Assembly: GCA_030374805.1 (NCBI GenBank)
Contig: JARGSG010000183.1
Location: forward strand, 1,302,001 to 1,366,000
Length of the DNA: 64,000 nucleotides
Direction: 5' to 3'
Origin: Gracilaria gracilis
Taxonomy: Eukaryota; Rhodophyta; Florideophyceae; Gracilariales; Gracilariaceae
This document shows, one piece after another, positions 45,709 to 54,729 of the stretch; position 1 is the stretch's first letter, and each line of letters opens with the position of its first letter. The notes under the pieces are model-generated. The model was not told where the DNA came from, made no database searches, and saw only the letters and a list, made by a program, of their open reading frames with translations. The position numbers were made by a program, and so were the translations under genes.

Positions 45709-46652
45709 TGTTTACGTCGTATGAATGGGCACAAAGGTGTGGGGGCATTTTAGTGGACCCTGAATGGCATTGGTGGATGTTTAGAGAGCTACTGTTGAGA
45801 GCGTGTGTGCTCTTGTGATGCAGAAGGAGATGTGGCAAAATTCGGCACATTCAATGTGGCACCTAGGGCACAGTACGTGTATCTACAGTGTCATAGGAAA
45901 CCAGTATGGCACAGGCGATGTGGAATCGTTGCTCGGGCGGTAGAGATACGCATATTCATGATGATCATGACGCCATGCGCGCGGTAAGCCAGGGCTGAGA
46001 GAAGAATCGATGTCATGAAGGAGCGCCGGGGGGGCGGCAGTCAGAAGACTGTAACTGTAGACTGGTGCGCGTCATATGTGCGCAGACGTATGTCGCGTAG
46101 GGGAAGCTACTGGTGACGGGAACGACGTCGGCGTCTTCGGTGGGCAGCGCCGTGCAATATTACTGTACCAGTCAAGTTATCTAGCGCCAAGGTGGTGGCG
46201 GGCCGCCAATCTATCATAAGACCTCAAAGATCTGTTTGCGACCACGTCGCAAAGCGCAAGCGCACGCGAAAGGCAAAATGTGGAAGCAAAAGCGCCACAA
46301 GCAGGTGGCAGGCGCACTCGGCCACGTGTGAAGGCGGCTGTGCTCCTGACGCACGACAGCGTCATTAATCAGCTGCACGTGCGCATGTGCCACTTGGCGG
46401 CCGTGCATTGGGCGGGGTGCAGTGGAAGCCGCTGCCACTGTAAAATCGCTCCATTGCAGCTGTGAGTGCACGCCGCGCCGTCCGCGCCCGTGCGCGGCGC
46501 GCTGCGCTGACGCGCAAAACGGCTCTGCCGCCGTCTGCTGCCATCCGCCAACACGCCTCCCAAGAGCGTATCGCGCACACCCCCCCCCCAAGCCGCCTGC
46601 CGCCCCTATTCCTGCCCCCCTCCCCTCCCCCCCCCCCTCTACCCCCTCCAAA
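45709..46652. other. GC-rich promoter region of the importin gene
   Basis: The last 500 bp are very GC-rich and end in long C/T tracts (about 46570-46650) just before the importin ATG. Long frames on both strands here (for example minus 46214-46882) come from this composition and are rejected. No RNA gene seen. Confidence 0.5.
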
Positions 46653-49600
46653 ATGGCCGCCGACGTCCAGTCGCTTGCCCGCGCGCTCGCCGCCACCCTT
46701 TCCAATTCCGCCGCCGACCGCGCCGCCGCCGAAGCGCTTCTCGCCCACTGCGCTCCCCATCCCGACCACGCCGCCGCCCTTCTCCGCCTCTCGGCCACCT
46801 CCGATCCTGTCGTCGCCCCCGCCGCTGCCCTCCGTCTCAAGAACCTCGTCCGCGCCAATCGCCAGACCCATGTGCTCCACAACGAGGCCCGTCAACGTCT
46901 GCGCGACAACCTGCTGGACGCCCTCGCCGTCGTCCGCGCCACCAATATCGAGGGCGTCCTCGCCGAGACCACCCGCTGGCTCATCGTCAGTGACTTTCCC
47001 TCCAAATGGCCCAGCCTGCTCAATTCCGTAAGCGACTTTCTCTCCAGCGGCGACTCTGCTCGCGTGCACGCCGCCCTCATCGCGCTACGCCAGCTCGTCA
47101 AGTGCTACGAGTTCAAGAGCAGAGACCCACACAAGCTGCTCGCTTCTGACCCCAACGAGGTTGGTCTGGCTCACCCGCGCCAGCCCCTGGAGACTATTGC
47201 CGCCGGTCTCTTCCCCACCCTTTTCGCACTCTATTCTCATCTAGATGCTTTAGTTGCCAAGCCCCCTGCTCCGCACGATGATCGACGAAACGCCTGTCTG
47301 GCTCAGCGCCTCATTGTTAAGATATTTTGGAGTTGTACTCATTTCATGCTGCCCCCTGTCCTGGCCGACTCCAATCTGTTTAATAACTGGATGAACGCCT
47401 TCTTCGAAACATTGCGCAGGCCTTCGTTGCATTCCTATGTACCAGACCCGGATGATCTCCTGTATGAACCCGAGTCCAAGACAAAGAAGTGGCTCTCACA
47501 GATTGTTCTCAAGTTTCTCAAGCGATATGGTTCACCGAGTCGAATTCCGATCGATGAGCCCTGGTCCAAGAAAGTCGCAGTAAACTTCAGAGACAACCAC
47601 TCAGAAAAGGCCACAAAGGTCATGCTTGAGGTGCTGTTCTCTGAAACTAACGGCTATCAGGTTAGTAAGCGCGTGGCCCACATCGCTCTGGACTACGTTG
47701 AAGAAGCCATAGAGACAGCAAGTCTCTGGGCTATCGTTTACCCGCACGTCAGTAGTTTGCTTACCCGCGTCGTCTTTTCGTATCTCTGCTTCTCAGACGC
47801 CGACGAGGAAGTGTGGATGAGCGATCCAAGCGAATATGTACGCAAGCAGTATGATTTCACCGACGACTTCACTTCGCCACGCATGGCTGCCTCCAACCTA
47901 CTCTCGAAGATGGCTGATTTGCGATCGAAGAAAACTGTCCTCCCTTTCCTGCAATATCTACATGATGCTGTACTCAATCCTTTTCTCACCGCTGCTCCTA
48001 ACTCTCCTCAACGCCTTAACCTCTCTCGCCAAAAAGTTGGTGCTTTTGCTGCTCTTGCCGCCGTGAAAGGCAAGCTCATGTCGAAACCAGAGCTGTCTAC
48101 AACGTTCCTTATGATTCTCAAGAAGCATGTCCATCCAGACTTGCATTCAGAATTTGGCTTCCTGCGATCTGAAGCAGCGTGGTTGTTAGGTCAGGTCGCT
48201 TCATGTGAATGGCAAGAATTTGGGGATGAACTCGGGGAAGCCTCTTTGCGAGGCTGTGTCGCGCTACTGTCTGATTCAGAGCTTCCAGTACAAGCTGCGG
48301 CCGCTGGAGCGTTGCAGTATCTTATTGACCAAGACGGCCCAGGGGAGCTTATCAGAGCGTTTGCTCCGCAGCTGATGCAGCGTCTTTTGGGTTTAATGGA
48401 TAACATGACCGACAGCTACTTGTCTCTCATTCCGTCTCTGGACAAGCTCATTGTTCGATATCCGGACGAGATAATGCCGCTTGCCCACCCAGTCTTGCAG
48501 AGACTAATAGCCGCCTTCAAACATTCCGCGCAAAGCATTCTTGCTGATGGTGATGACGAAGACGACGAATTGGCTTTCACTGCGGCTCAAGTTCTTTACC
48601 TGATATCCTCGGTCCTCTCTTCGGTCGGGGAGTGGAGTCATCCCAAACTAGAAGAAAAGAAAGAGTTGCTACTTTCAATTGAGAGAGAGCTGCAACCGCT
48701 CTTGGAAAGGATGTTTGAGGAAAACCATCAGGTGTTTGTTGAAGAGCTTCTTGACGTTCTTGGCGCACTTATTGTTCAGCTCGGTGAGCACCAGGTTGAG
48801 CTGACTCCATTTTTGCGCGCCATGATTGGTAAGATGGCGAGAGCGTTTAACGAATGGGCTGGTGACTACGTTGAACAAATGATGGATGCGATTGAAGGAT
48901 ATCTTATGTACGATATGGCTGCTATTGCGCATATGCAGAACGGTATCAGCACATTTGTGCACATCATACGCAACTTGTGGTCCTCGGCATATGACGATGG
49001 AGATGCTGTCTTTGGGACTATGATCGCGGAGTACCTTTTGCTGAATCTCAATAAGATCAGTCCACGGCCAACGGAAATGCTGAGAGGCGTAGCCATCGAG
49101 ATCGCAATGAGAGCTGGTGAACGATGCGTGAGAACCGGTGACGACGAAATCAATCTGCCACAGCGACTGTTTTCGGTTGTGATGTTGTGCATGTTCGTAG
49201 ATGCGGAGCATGTCTTAAAAGCACTCGGCGTGCAATCTACGCTTCAGTTAATAGGATCTCAAACAGGGAAGCTGCAGCTGTTTGAGAGAATACATTCGAA
49301 AAAGGCTATAATTCTTGGACTGGCTTCAATGCTTTGTACCAATGGGCTGGTCGGGGAAGAACAAAAGGCACAACTGTTACATATCGCCGTGTGTCTACAG
49401 CAGATGATCGACACGCAGAGAATAACTGCTGCGAAAAGCGCTGCGAATGCTGGGAACAACTTTGCGGCTCTATCGAAAGGAGCAGCAACAAACGGTTTTG
49501 GGTACCACTCCACTTCTGATGACAATGGTTCTGACCTCGAAGACGACCAAGATGCGACGAATGCGTTAGATGACACACCCGAGCCGTACAATGAGACAAT

Positions 49601-49874
49601 CGAAAAGCTTGCGGCCGAAACGGGAATGTCTGTGGCGCAGCTGCACGAGCTGGGTACGACCAATGGTGCCATTGATATTGGGTTGTTTGATATCGACGAA
49701 GGTCGTGACCGTGATGACGAAGGAGGATACAGAGCGAGCCCAATTGATGATATAAATGAAGGGGAGTATTTAGTGAACAAAGTTAAGCAATCAAGTTTTG
49801 AGCCGTGGTGGAATAAGGTTAGCGAAGAGGACAGGTTATGGATGGAACAACTAGCAAAACGGCTGCATAGCTAG
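46653..49874 (+). CDS. Importin-beta family receptor, importin-7/8-like
   Basis: From the ATG at 46653 (after a C-rich leader), 1,073 residues, intronless. Residues about 20-100 are the importin-beta N-terminal Ran-binding domain (AAALRLKNLVRANRQ...). The middle carries blocks characteristic of importin-7/8 (Sxm1/Nmd5): YLCFSDADEEVWMSDPSEYVRKQYD and EFGFLRSEAAWLLGQV. The rest is HEAT-like repeats, then an acidic patch (DGDDEDDELAF) and an acidic C-terminal region near residues 955-1045, as in importin-7/8. Such receptors carry ribosomal proteins, histone H1 and other cargo into the nucleus with Ran-GTP. Codon use in the first 200 codons is much more GC-rich than the remainder, continuous with the upstream GC-rich promoter. 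Confidence 0.92.
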   Translation: MAADVQSLARALAATLSNSAADRAAAEALLAHCAPHPDHAAALLRLSATSDPVVAPAAALRLKNLVRANRQTHVLHNEARQRLRDNLLDALAVVRATNIEGVLAETTRWLIVSDFPSKWPSLLNSVSDFLSSGDSARVHAALIALRQLVKCYEFKSRDPHKLLASDPNEVGLAHPRQPLETIAAGLFPTLFALYSHLDALVAKPPAPHDDRRNACLAQRLIVKIFWSCTHFMLPPVLADSNLFNNWMNAFFETLRRPSLHSYVPDPDDLLYEPESKTKKWLSQIVLKFLKRYGSPSRIPIDEPWSKKVAVNFRDNHSEKATKVMLEVLFSETNGYQVSKRVAHIALDYVEEAIETASLWAIVYPHVSSLLTRVVFSYLCFSDADEEVWMSDPSEYVRKQYDFTDDFTSPRMAASNLLSKMADLRSKKTVLPFLQYLHDAVLNPFLTAAPNSPQRLNLSRQKVGAFAALAAVKGKLMSKPELSTTFLMILKKHVHPDLHSEFGFLRSEAAWLLGQVASCEWQEFGDELGEASLRGCVALLSDSELPVQAAAAGALQYLIDQDGPGELIRAFAPQLMQRLLGLMDNMTDSYLSLIPSLDKLIVRYPDEIMPLAHPVLQRLIAAFKHSAQSILADGDDEDDELAFTAAQVLYLISSVLSSVGEWSHPKLEEKKELLLSIERELQPLLERMFEENHQVFVEELLDVLGALIVQLGEHQVELTPFLRAMIGKMARAFNEWAGDYVEQMMDAIEGYLMYDMAAIAHMQNGISTFVHIIRNLWSSAYDDGDAVFGTMIAEYLLLNLNKISPRPTEMLRGVAIEIAMRAGERCVRTGDDEINLPQRLFSVVMLCMFVDAEHVLKALGVQSTLQLIGSQTGKLQLFERIHSKKAIILGLASMLCTNGLVGEEQKAQLLHIAVCLQQMIDTQRITAAKSAANAGNNFAALSKGAATNGFGYHSTSDDNGSDLEDDQDATNALDDTPEPYNETIEKLAAETGMSVAQLHELGTTNGAIDIGLFDIDEGRDRDDEGGYRASPIDDINEGEYLVNKVKQSSFEPWWNKVSEEDRLWMEQLAKRLHS

Positions 49875-50326
49875 GTACTGGCATGTGCCGTTTTGGTTCT
49901 TAACTACAAGACTAACATTCTTACCGTGAGATTGGAAATGGAATTTGGAGCGGCAAAAAACTGCTGGAGTAGCCACTGTAAAGTGAACAAAAAGGTGTGT
50001 GTTGCTGCGAAGATTTGTGTTATAAGTTTTCGAAAGGCGGGCAGTTGAGTAGGGAAAACGGACATTGTAGGTGGAACGGGATTAGTTGTGGGATAAGATT
50101 GGTAGTTTGCGTTGAAAGGGTGGTGCAGTTATTGTTGGTGACTTTGTGTGAGAACGTACATCAGTAAAGATGCACGCTTGTACAGACTTGGTAGCGGGTG
50201 GCGATTCGTTGAGTGGTTGAACGGGTTGGTGGAGGACGCTGCGCGGCGCTAAGCGACGAAGGACACGGAGGCAAGGTGTGCTTTAGGAGTGTGAAAGCAA
50301 AAGCGGGTGGCGATCAGGGGTTGATG
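49875..50326. other. Convergent 3' intergenic region
   Basis: Between the importin and the third thioredoxin gene. No gene, RNA or repeat seen. Confidence 0.5.
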
Positions 50327-50806
50327 TCATGACGCCAGCGGCAAGGCAGCGGGATTGACGAGCATCTCGATGTTATTGACGAGCTTGCTGTTGATGGATT
50401 GCCAACCCATGGACTCGCCGGCAACGTACTGACCGTCCTTCCAGATGGTGAAGAATGGTAGCGTGCTAACGCCCAATGTATCTTTGCAAAAAGTCTCGTT
50501 GAGAGCGTAGTCCATCTGACAAAAGGTTATGTTGGGACCTTGTGGCTGATCGGCTTGATAGGCGGCTGCGATCTTACGGTACTTTGGCTCCACGCCCTTG
50601 CAGCTGCGACAGTAGGTTGCAAAACACTTCAACACGACGATGTTCGCCGACGGATGCGGCGTGGTGAGTAGCTTGGAGAGCTGCGCGGGGGATACAGTGG
50701 TCACCTGCGCTCGTGGCGCACTCCGAGCACAAACTGCGGAGATGGGTGAAGAAGCGCTGCGTGATAGCGAAAGCGATGTGGATGGCTGAAAGGCTTGGCG
50801 TGGCAT
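50327..50806 (-). CDS. Atypical plastid thioredoxin (CRSC)
   Basis: A 159-residue protein from the ATG at 50806. Residues 1-35 are a Ser/Arg/Ala-rich transit peptide (MPRQAFQPSTSLSLSRSASS). The thioredoxin domain has C66-R-S-C69-K in VVLKCFATYCRSCKGVEPKY, the strand ITFCQMDYALN, and the cis-proline loop STLPFFTIWKDGQYV. As in its two relatives here, Gly-Pro of the classical site is replaced by Arg plus a small residue, and Lys follows. A TACCTTCGGTA element lies 86 bp upstream of its start. Likely plastid redox protein (inference). Confidence 0.88.
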   Translation of the reverse strand: MPRQAFQPSTSLSLSRSASSPISAVCARSAPRAQVTTVSPAQLSKLLTTPHPSANIVVLKCFATYCRSCKGVEPKYRKIAAAYQADQPQGPNITFCQMDYALNETFCKDTLGVSTLPFFTIWKDGQYVAGESMGWQSINSKLVNNIEMLVNPAALPLAS

Positions 50807-51426
50807 GATGATTCGGTGAGCGACTGGTGAGGGTGATGACGACTCGAACGGGAGATGCGACGGACAATTAGATTGGTAGCGTTGGGAACGTTACCTTCGG
50901 TAAGTTATCCTACTTATACGCGGGCGGCATTGAGTTGGTTCGTTTCGTTCGTTCGGCGAGATGCTGTGGCAACGTGGCGACGATGAGCTGGCTGTCCATT
51001 GCACACGCGAGCAGGCGCATGTCGACGCGCGCAGAGAAACGCGCACGCGCACGTGCGCGTGCACACACAGCGACACGCTGCGTCGAGGCGAGCGCGGACG
51101 CGTGTGATTGGCGCCGCTGCCGTTGCTTCGGCCGCGCACGGCGGCTGCTTCGCGACTCGCGACTCGCGACGCGAATCGCGAGCGTGGATGACGCACAGCG
51201 CTCGACGCGGGGAGATTTCCATCGCGGTGGCGCTTCGCTTCCGTCACCGGAATTCGCTGTTTTCATTCTGTTTTGTGCAGTGTTTTACGTGTTATGTATT
51301 CACTGACGCTGGCAGACGTGGAAGAAGCTGGCGCTCAGGGCCGTTCTACCGTTGGTAAAACTTCACCAGTTGACTTTCTACGCGGAAAACGTGGAAAGCC
51401 TCCATATGCCTTTCGAGAGTAAGCAA
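50807..51426. other. GC-rich intergenic region (thioredoxin promoter)
   Basis: Rich in CpG and alternating CGCG/GCGC runs (about 50990-51240, including TCGCGA repeats and CGTGCGCGTGCAC). Four overlapping frames of 100-123 codons on both strands reflect composition. TACCTTCGGTA lies at 50892-50902 and TACCGTTGGTA at 51347-51357. Confidence 0.5.
50892..50902. promoter_or_regulatory. TACCnnnGGTA motif
   Basis: TACCTTCGGTA, 86 bp upstream of the CRSC thioredoxin start on the minus strand; of all copies this one sits closest to a start codon in a promoter position. Confidence 0.35.
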
Positions 51427-52794
51427 TCACACCAGCTCGCCGCCGTTCCCTTCACCTGCGCCAATGTGCCTTCTTTCTCGTCGTTGCCTCCTGTGCTGCT
51501 CTCTTGCCGCTACCTTGCGTCGACTCGAAACTACAACCGATGCAACTATTCCTGAAATTGTTAAGAATGCCAGCGCAGCAACGCCCGTGCCAACCAGAAT
51601 CCACCCGTTGAGGCATCTTCCCGCCAACAATACAACGAATCCTTCCCCACACCCACCTTCACTGTCCGGCTCAACACCGGGAACCCCGGGTCGCTGTTCC
51701 GCAATCGGCGTGTCATCCACCTCTGGTGCATTTACCGTCGCACACACTTTTGCCCCTCCTTTTCCGTCCACGTTCATGATCAACTCCTGCATCTCTGCAA
51801 CCACCTTTCCAATGTTATGCTGCGCATAATTGGAACCTATTGCGGGCGTCATCAGGTCATTGTCGTCTCCTGAACTTCCGTAAACCGATTCTGACAAATG
51901 GTACAGCGAAGACCCGGAAACATAAGGCGTGGGTGCGTGCAGTCTGCCAATAATCTTCGATTCTGATCCAAACCACAGGTTATTCCCAGTGAGAACAGTT
52001 CCCAGCTCCTGAGGACTGTCTCTGTACGATGAAATTTGGCACCCGTCCTGATTAGCCATGAACGAATCAAATCTTCCGGCCACCTCTTCTCGGAAGAAAA
52101 CCGCCGAGTATGATTGATGTACCGAACTATAAGATATACCAATATTTCCACTTGTCATGTACAAACCGTGATGTATTTCATGGAGACAAACCGTAACCAA
52201 GTCAAAATGCCCCCTTGGCGCTTGTGCATCCGTACCTTCATACCAACGCGCCCCGGTATTGATCGTCATCAAAATGTCGTAAGCTGAGTCGCCATTGAAC
52301 CCTTCGTTTAAATCTTCGAGCACAACCGCCTCAGCCAGAGCTACTGGGCAGATAAAGTCATTTACAATCCAGCTTCTCGAAGGCTGAGCCGAGCCTAGCA
52401 ACAATCCGCTTCCTAGATCGGAGAAGTTTACTTTCACTGTTACAGGGACAGCAGACGGCCACGTCTCAGATGCCAGTTGCATACAATAATCAATGGCCTT
52501 CACCCGAGAGGTCGTTGTCCCACCTATTATATCCGCAAGAAACTGCCCACCGTTCTGACGAACAGTAAAATTGGTTTGCTGGGTTGGTCTTATTCTCGGG
52601 CGAGATATGTTGCGGTCGAGTGGAATGCCGTAGTCGAACGGGGGCGGTGGAATATCAATTGGAATTGGGCACACTTGGAAACCGTTCTTGATGGTGCAGT
52701 TGAGGGCGAAGTGCGACTGGAAGAGTTGGAAGATAATCAGCAACAGGGCAACGGTATGTTGTCTTAGGTTGCGAGAGGAATGTATAATGTTCAT
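51427..52794 (-). CDS. Membrane-anchored zinc metalloprotease
   Basis: From the ATG at 52794, 455 residues. An N-terminal signal peptide (HTVALLLIIFQLFQSHFALNC) is followed by a large ectodomain with the zincin motif TVCLHEIHHGLYM (HExxH near residue 204). Downstream, RFDSFM and the block LYHLSESVYGS...NDLMTPAIG...HNIGKVV match secreted metallopeptidases of the HEIGHG-type in which a His-Leu-Ser/Asp-Glu segment and an LMxP turn follow the site. A single transmembrane helix near the end (GWILVGTGVAALAFLTISGIV) is followed by a very basic cytoplasmic tail. The Gly of HEIGH is His here. Predicted type I cell-surface protease; substrate unknown. An in-frame start at 52872 would precede the signal peptide. 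Confidence 0.78.
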   Translation of the reverse strand: MNIIHSSRNLRQHTVALLLIIFQLFQSHFALNCTIKNGFQVCPIPIDIPPPPFDYGIPLDRNISRPRIRPTQQTNFTVRQNGGQFLADIIGGTTTSRVKAIDYCMQLASETWPSAVPVTVKVNFSDLGSGLLLGSAQPSRSWIVNDFICPVALAEAVVLEDLNEGFNGDSAYDILMTINTGARWYEGTDAQAPRGHFDLVTVCLHEIHHGLYMTSGNIGISYSSVHQSYSAVFFREEVAGRFDSFMANQDGCQISSYRDSPQELGTVLTGNNLWFGSESKIIGRLHAPTPYVSGSSLYHLSESVYGSSGDDNDLMTPAIGSNYAQHNIGKVVAEMQELIMNVDGKGGAKVCATVNAPEVDDTPIAEQRPGVPGVEPDSEGGCGEGFVVLLAGRCLNGWILVGTGVAALAFLTISGIVASVVVSSRRKVAAREQHRRQRRERRHIGAGEGNGGELV

Positions 52795-54346
52795 CGGAAT
52801 GCAGAGCCCTAAGCAACTGGAGTGAAGATGCTGGATTAAGGATGCAAATATCCTTGTGTAGATGCTGTTCAAGAAGGGGCGTATTTTGGACTACAGGCGA
52901 CATGAAGAACTGGTGCCTTCGTCATGATGGTGGCGCACAGATAGCAAGTGCGCAGTACAATTTGATTCAGGGTGCTAGAAAGCTGACAAGGGGAATGAGG
53001 CTGTAACGGAAAGCAGCAGAGACGGTTCGTTCGTGCTGATGGATTGACACAGCACGTTATGATATGAGACCCAACACAAACTATCATAGACAGAAGCATT
53101 CGTCGCCACGCCCAGCGGCGGTGGTCTGATGCATAGAATTCTTAGTGAGTGACATTTTGCGTGTGATTGAAGGATGAAGGATGATACTGTGATGTATTCC
53201 GTGTCAAGACTTGACAGTAACGATTAAGATCACGCAACAGGCAGGTAGACGCTGTGCTCCGTGGTCTCAAGACCGAGAATAAGGTGGCCCAAAGTTATTT
53301 CGAGGAGTTGTCATCAATAAACCCCATCTCCGAAGTATCTATAGGTCTGCACTGAGTAGCTCCAGAAATGGACAGGAGGTACAGTAGGGTTAAGAAGCCC
53401 ATTAAACGACTAAAAATGTTATCCCACAGCCTCCACTCGTTCATAGGGTTAAAAAGCTACTAGCTGAGACTGAGCTCTATGTTGCAACCTTATCTTTTGG
53501 ACGAAGCCATTCATGTTCACCCATAAAATCAACGAGCTCGCAACAAAACTGGGAACTTGAGTGGGAACTTGTGTCTCGTTTACTGCCCTGTAAAGTACGT
53601 TGTACAGAAAAGAACCTGATCATGGTGGACATATCAACTTATTGTCCACCATGATGATGGACCATTTTGTGGCGTGGGGGTAGGCACTGGTGAGAAGAAG
53701 ACCACTGTGGAGCAAGCGCGAGGTTCGCCAACGCTACCAACAACGCACAGACGCAGCTTTGTTCTGTGCCTCGGGGGCTGGACATGATGTGGCATTGGTC
53801 GGGAATAGGCGGCTACTTGGGAGTTGGCGGCACGCACTTCGGAACTAACCTGGATGCGAAGGCTGTGGCGGACTGCTGCCAGTGACGGAGACTCATTAAT
53901 GATCTAAGAAGGCTCTCGTGCGTGGTCGAGTCTCCAAGATGGGGGCAGTACGCAAACGCAGATTCCTCGCAGGCGCATCATAAAGGAGTGGGTGCGATCG
54001 GTTGTCAGTCGTGAGACTGGTGAATTCAGTTTCGGCCAATCTCGACACGATCTCGTGCGCGCCACGCCGCCGTTCCACACCTAAAAAAACGTGCGCGATC
54101 GCGTGCAAACTCCGAACCGCCTTCCATTGGCGGCACCAACCGTTGGGCGATATCTGCGCAATTTTTCAGTAAACGACGGCGCCGCCCACGCATCATGCGC
54201 CGTGACGCCGCTGCTTTAAATTCGCGGTGGCCGCCTGTTGCAGGCTCGTCAGCCCTCAGCCAGTCCAGTTTGGTGAGCGTTTCTTCTTCACTGTTCAGTT
54301 GCAGACAGCTCTTGTTCATCCAGAAGTAACTTGCTTGGTATCCGTC
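52795..54346. other. Intergenic region between metalloprotease and metallothionein
   Basis: About 1.55 kb. It holds a 13-bp-arm hairpin (53619-53655) and two short AGGGTTAA(A/G)AAG-type repeats near 53388 and 53445. Minus-strand frames such as 54568-54026 overlap the metallothionein antisense and are rejected. Mostly divergent promoter DNA. Confidence 0.45.
53619..53655. repeat. Hairpin, 13-bp arms
   Basis: ATCATGGTGGACA (53619-53631) and TGTCCACCATGAT (53643-53655) are exact inverted copies with an 11-nt loop. Confidence 0.8.
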
Positions 54347-54729
54347 ATGGCGTCTGAACCTGTTACACCGACTTTCAATTGTGAGAAATGGGCCGATTGT
54401 AGCTGCTGTTCCAACGGCGGCAAGTGTGGCTGTGGCACTTCTTGTGGATGTGGTTCTATTCTGATCACCGATGTTGTGAAGGCCATGGAGACCGAATGTG
54501 ATAAGATCGACTGCAAGTGTGGTCCCTATTGTCGCTGTGGCAAGGATTCGTGCCAGTGGTAAGTTCATTCGTAACCCTACTATTGCTCCCCTGTATCAGG
54601 GTGCTGATCTGATATCTGCTTTCCTTACCTATCTCATCTTATATTTGCAGTGGTGGCTCTGTACAAAGGACTCCGGCACAATGGGTTGAGTTTGTTAAGA
54701 GCACCAAGCCTCTCGAATCCTCGTCGTAG
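54347..54729 (+). CDS. Metallothionein-like protein, two exons
   Basis: Exon 1 (54347-54558) encodes most of a small Cys-rich protein with repeated C-x-C motifs (DCSCCSNGGKCGCGTSCGCG and CKCGPYCRCGKDSC) separated by a Cys-poor linker. That is the two-domain layout of metallothioneins, cytosolic chelators of Zn, Cu and Cd. An intron at 54559-54650 (GTAAGT donor, TTTGCAG acceptor, 92 nt) splits a Cys codon. Exon 2 (54651-54729) completes CQCGG and adds a short tail ending KSTKPLESSS, giving 96 residues with 15 Cys. Read through the intron instead, the frame stops two codons later as CQW. The linker and tail contain two Trp, unusual for the family. High GC and CG-rich promoter sequence lie just upstream. 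Confidence 0.82.
54559..54650 (+). other. Metallothionein intron, 92 nt
   Basis: Donor GTAAGTTC, acceptor TATTTGCAG preceded by a pyrimidine-rich tract; phase 2, interrupting a Cys codon. Confidence 0.75.

Noticed and set aside
46214-47069. Long minus-strand frames (up to 234 codons, Gly/Arg-rich) opposite the importin start
   Set aside because: They arise from the GC-rich composition of the importin leader and first exon, which has clear homology on the plus strand.
50891-51358. Several overlapping 100-123-codon frames on both strands
   Set aside because: CG-rich simple sequence yields open frames on all strands; content is Arg/Ala/His runs without domains.
54026-54568. 180-codon minus frame
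   Set aside because: Overlaps the metallothionein exon antisense; the plus strand has a clear Cys pattern and splice site.
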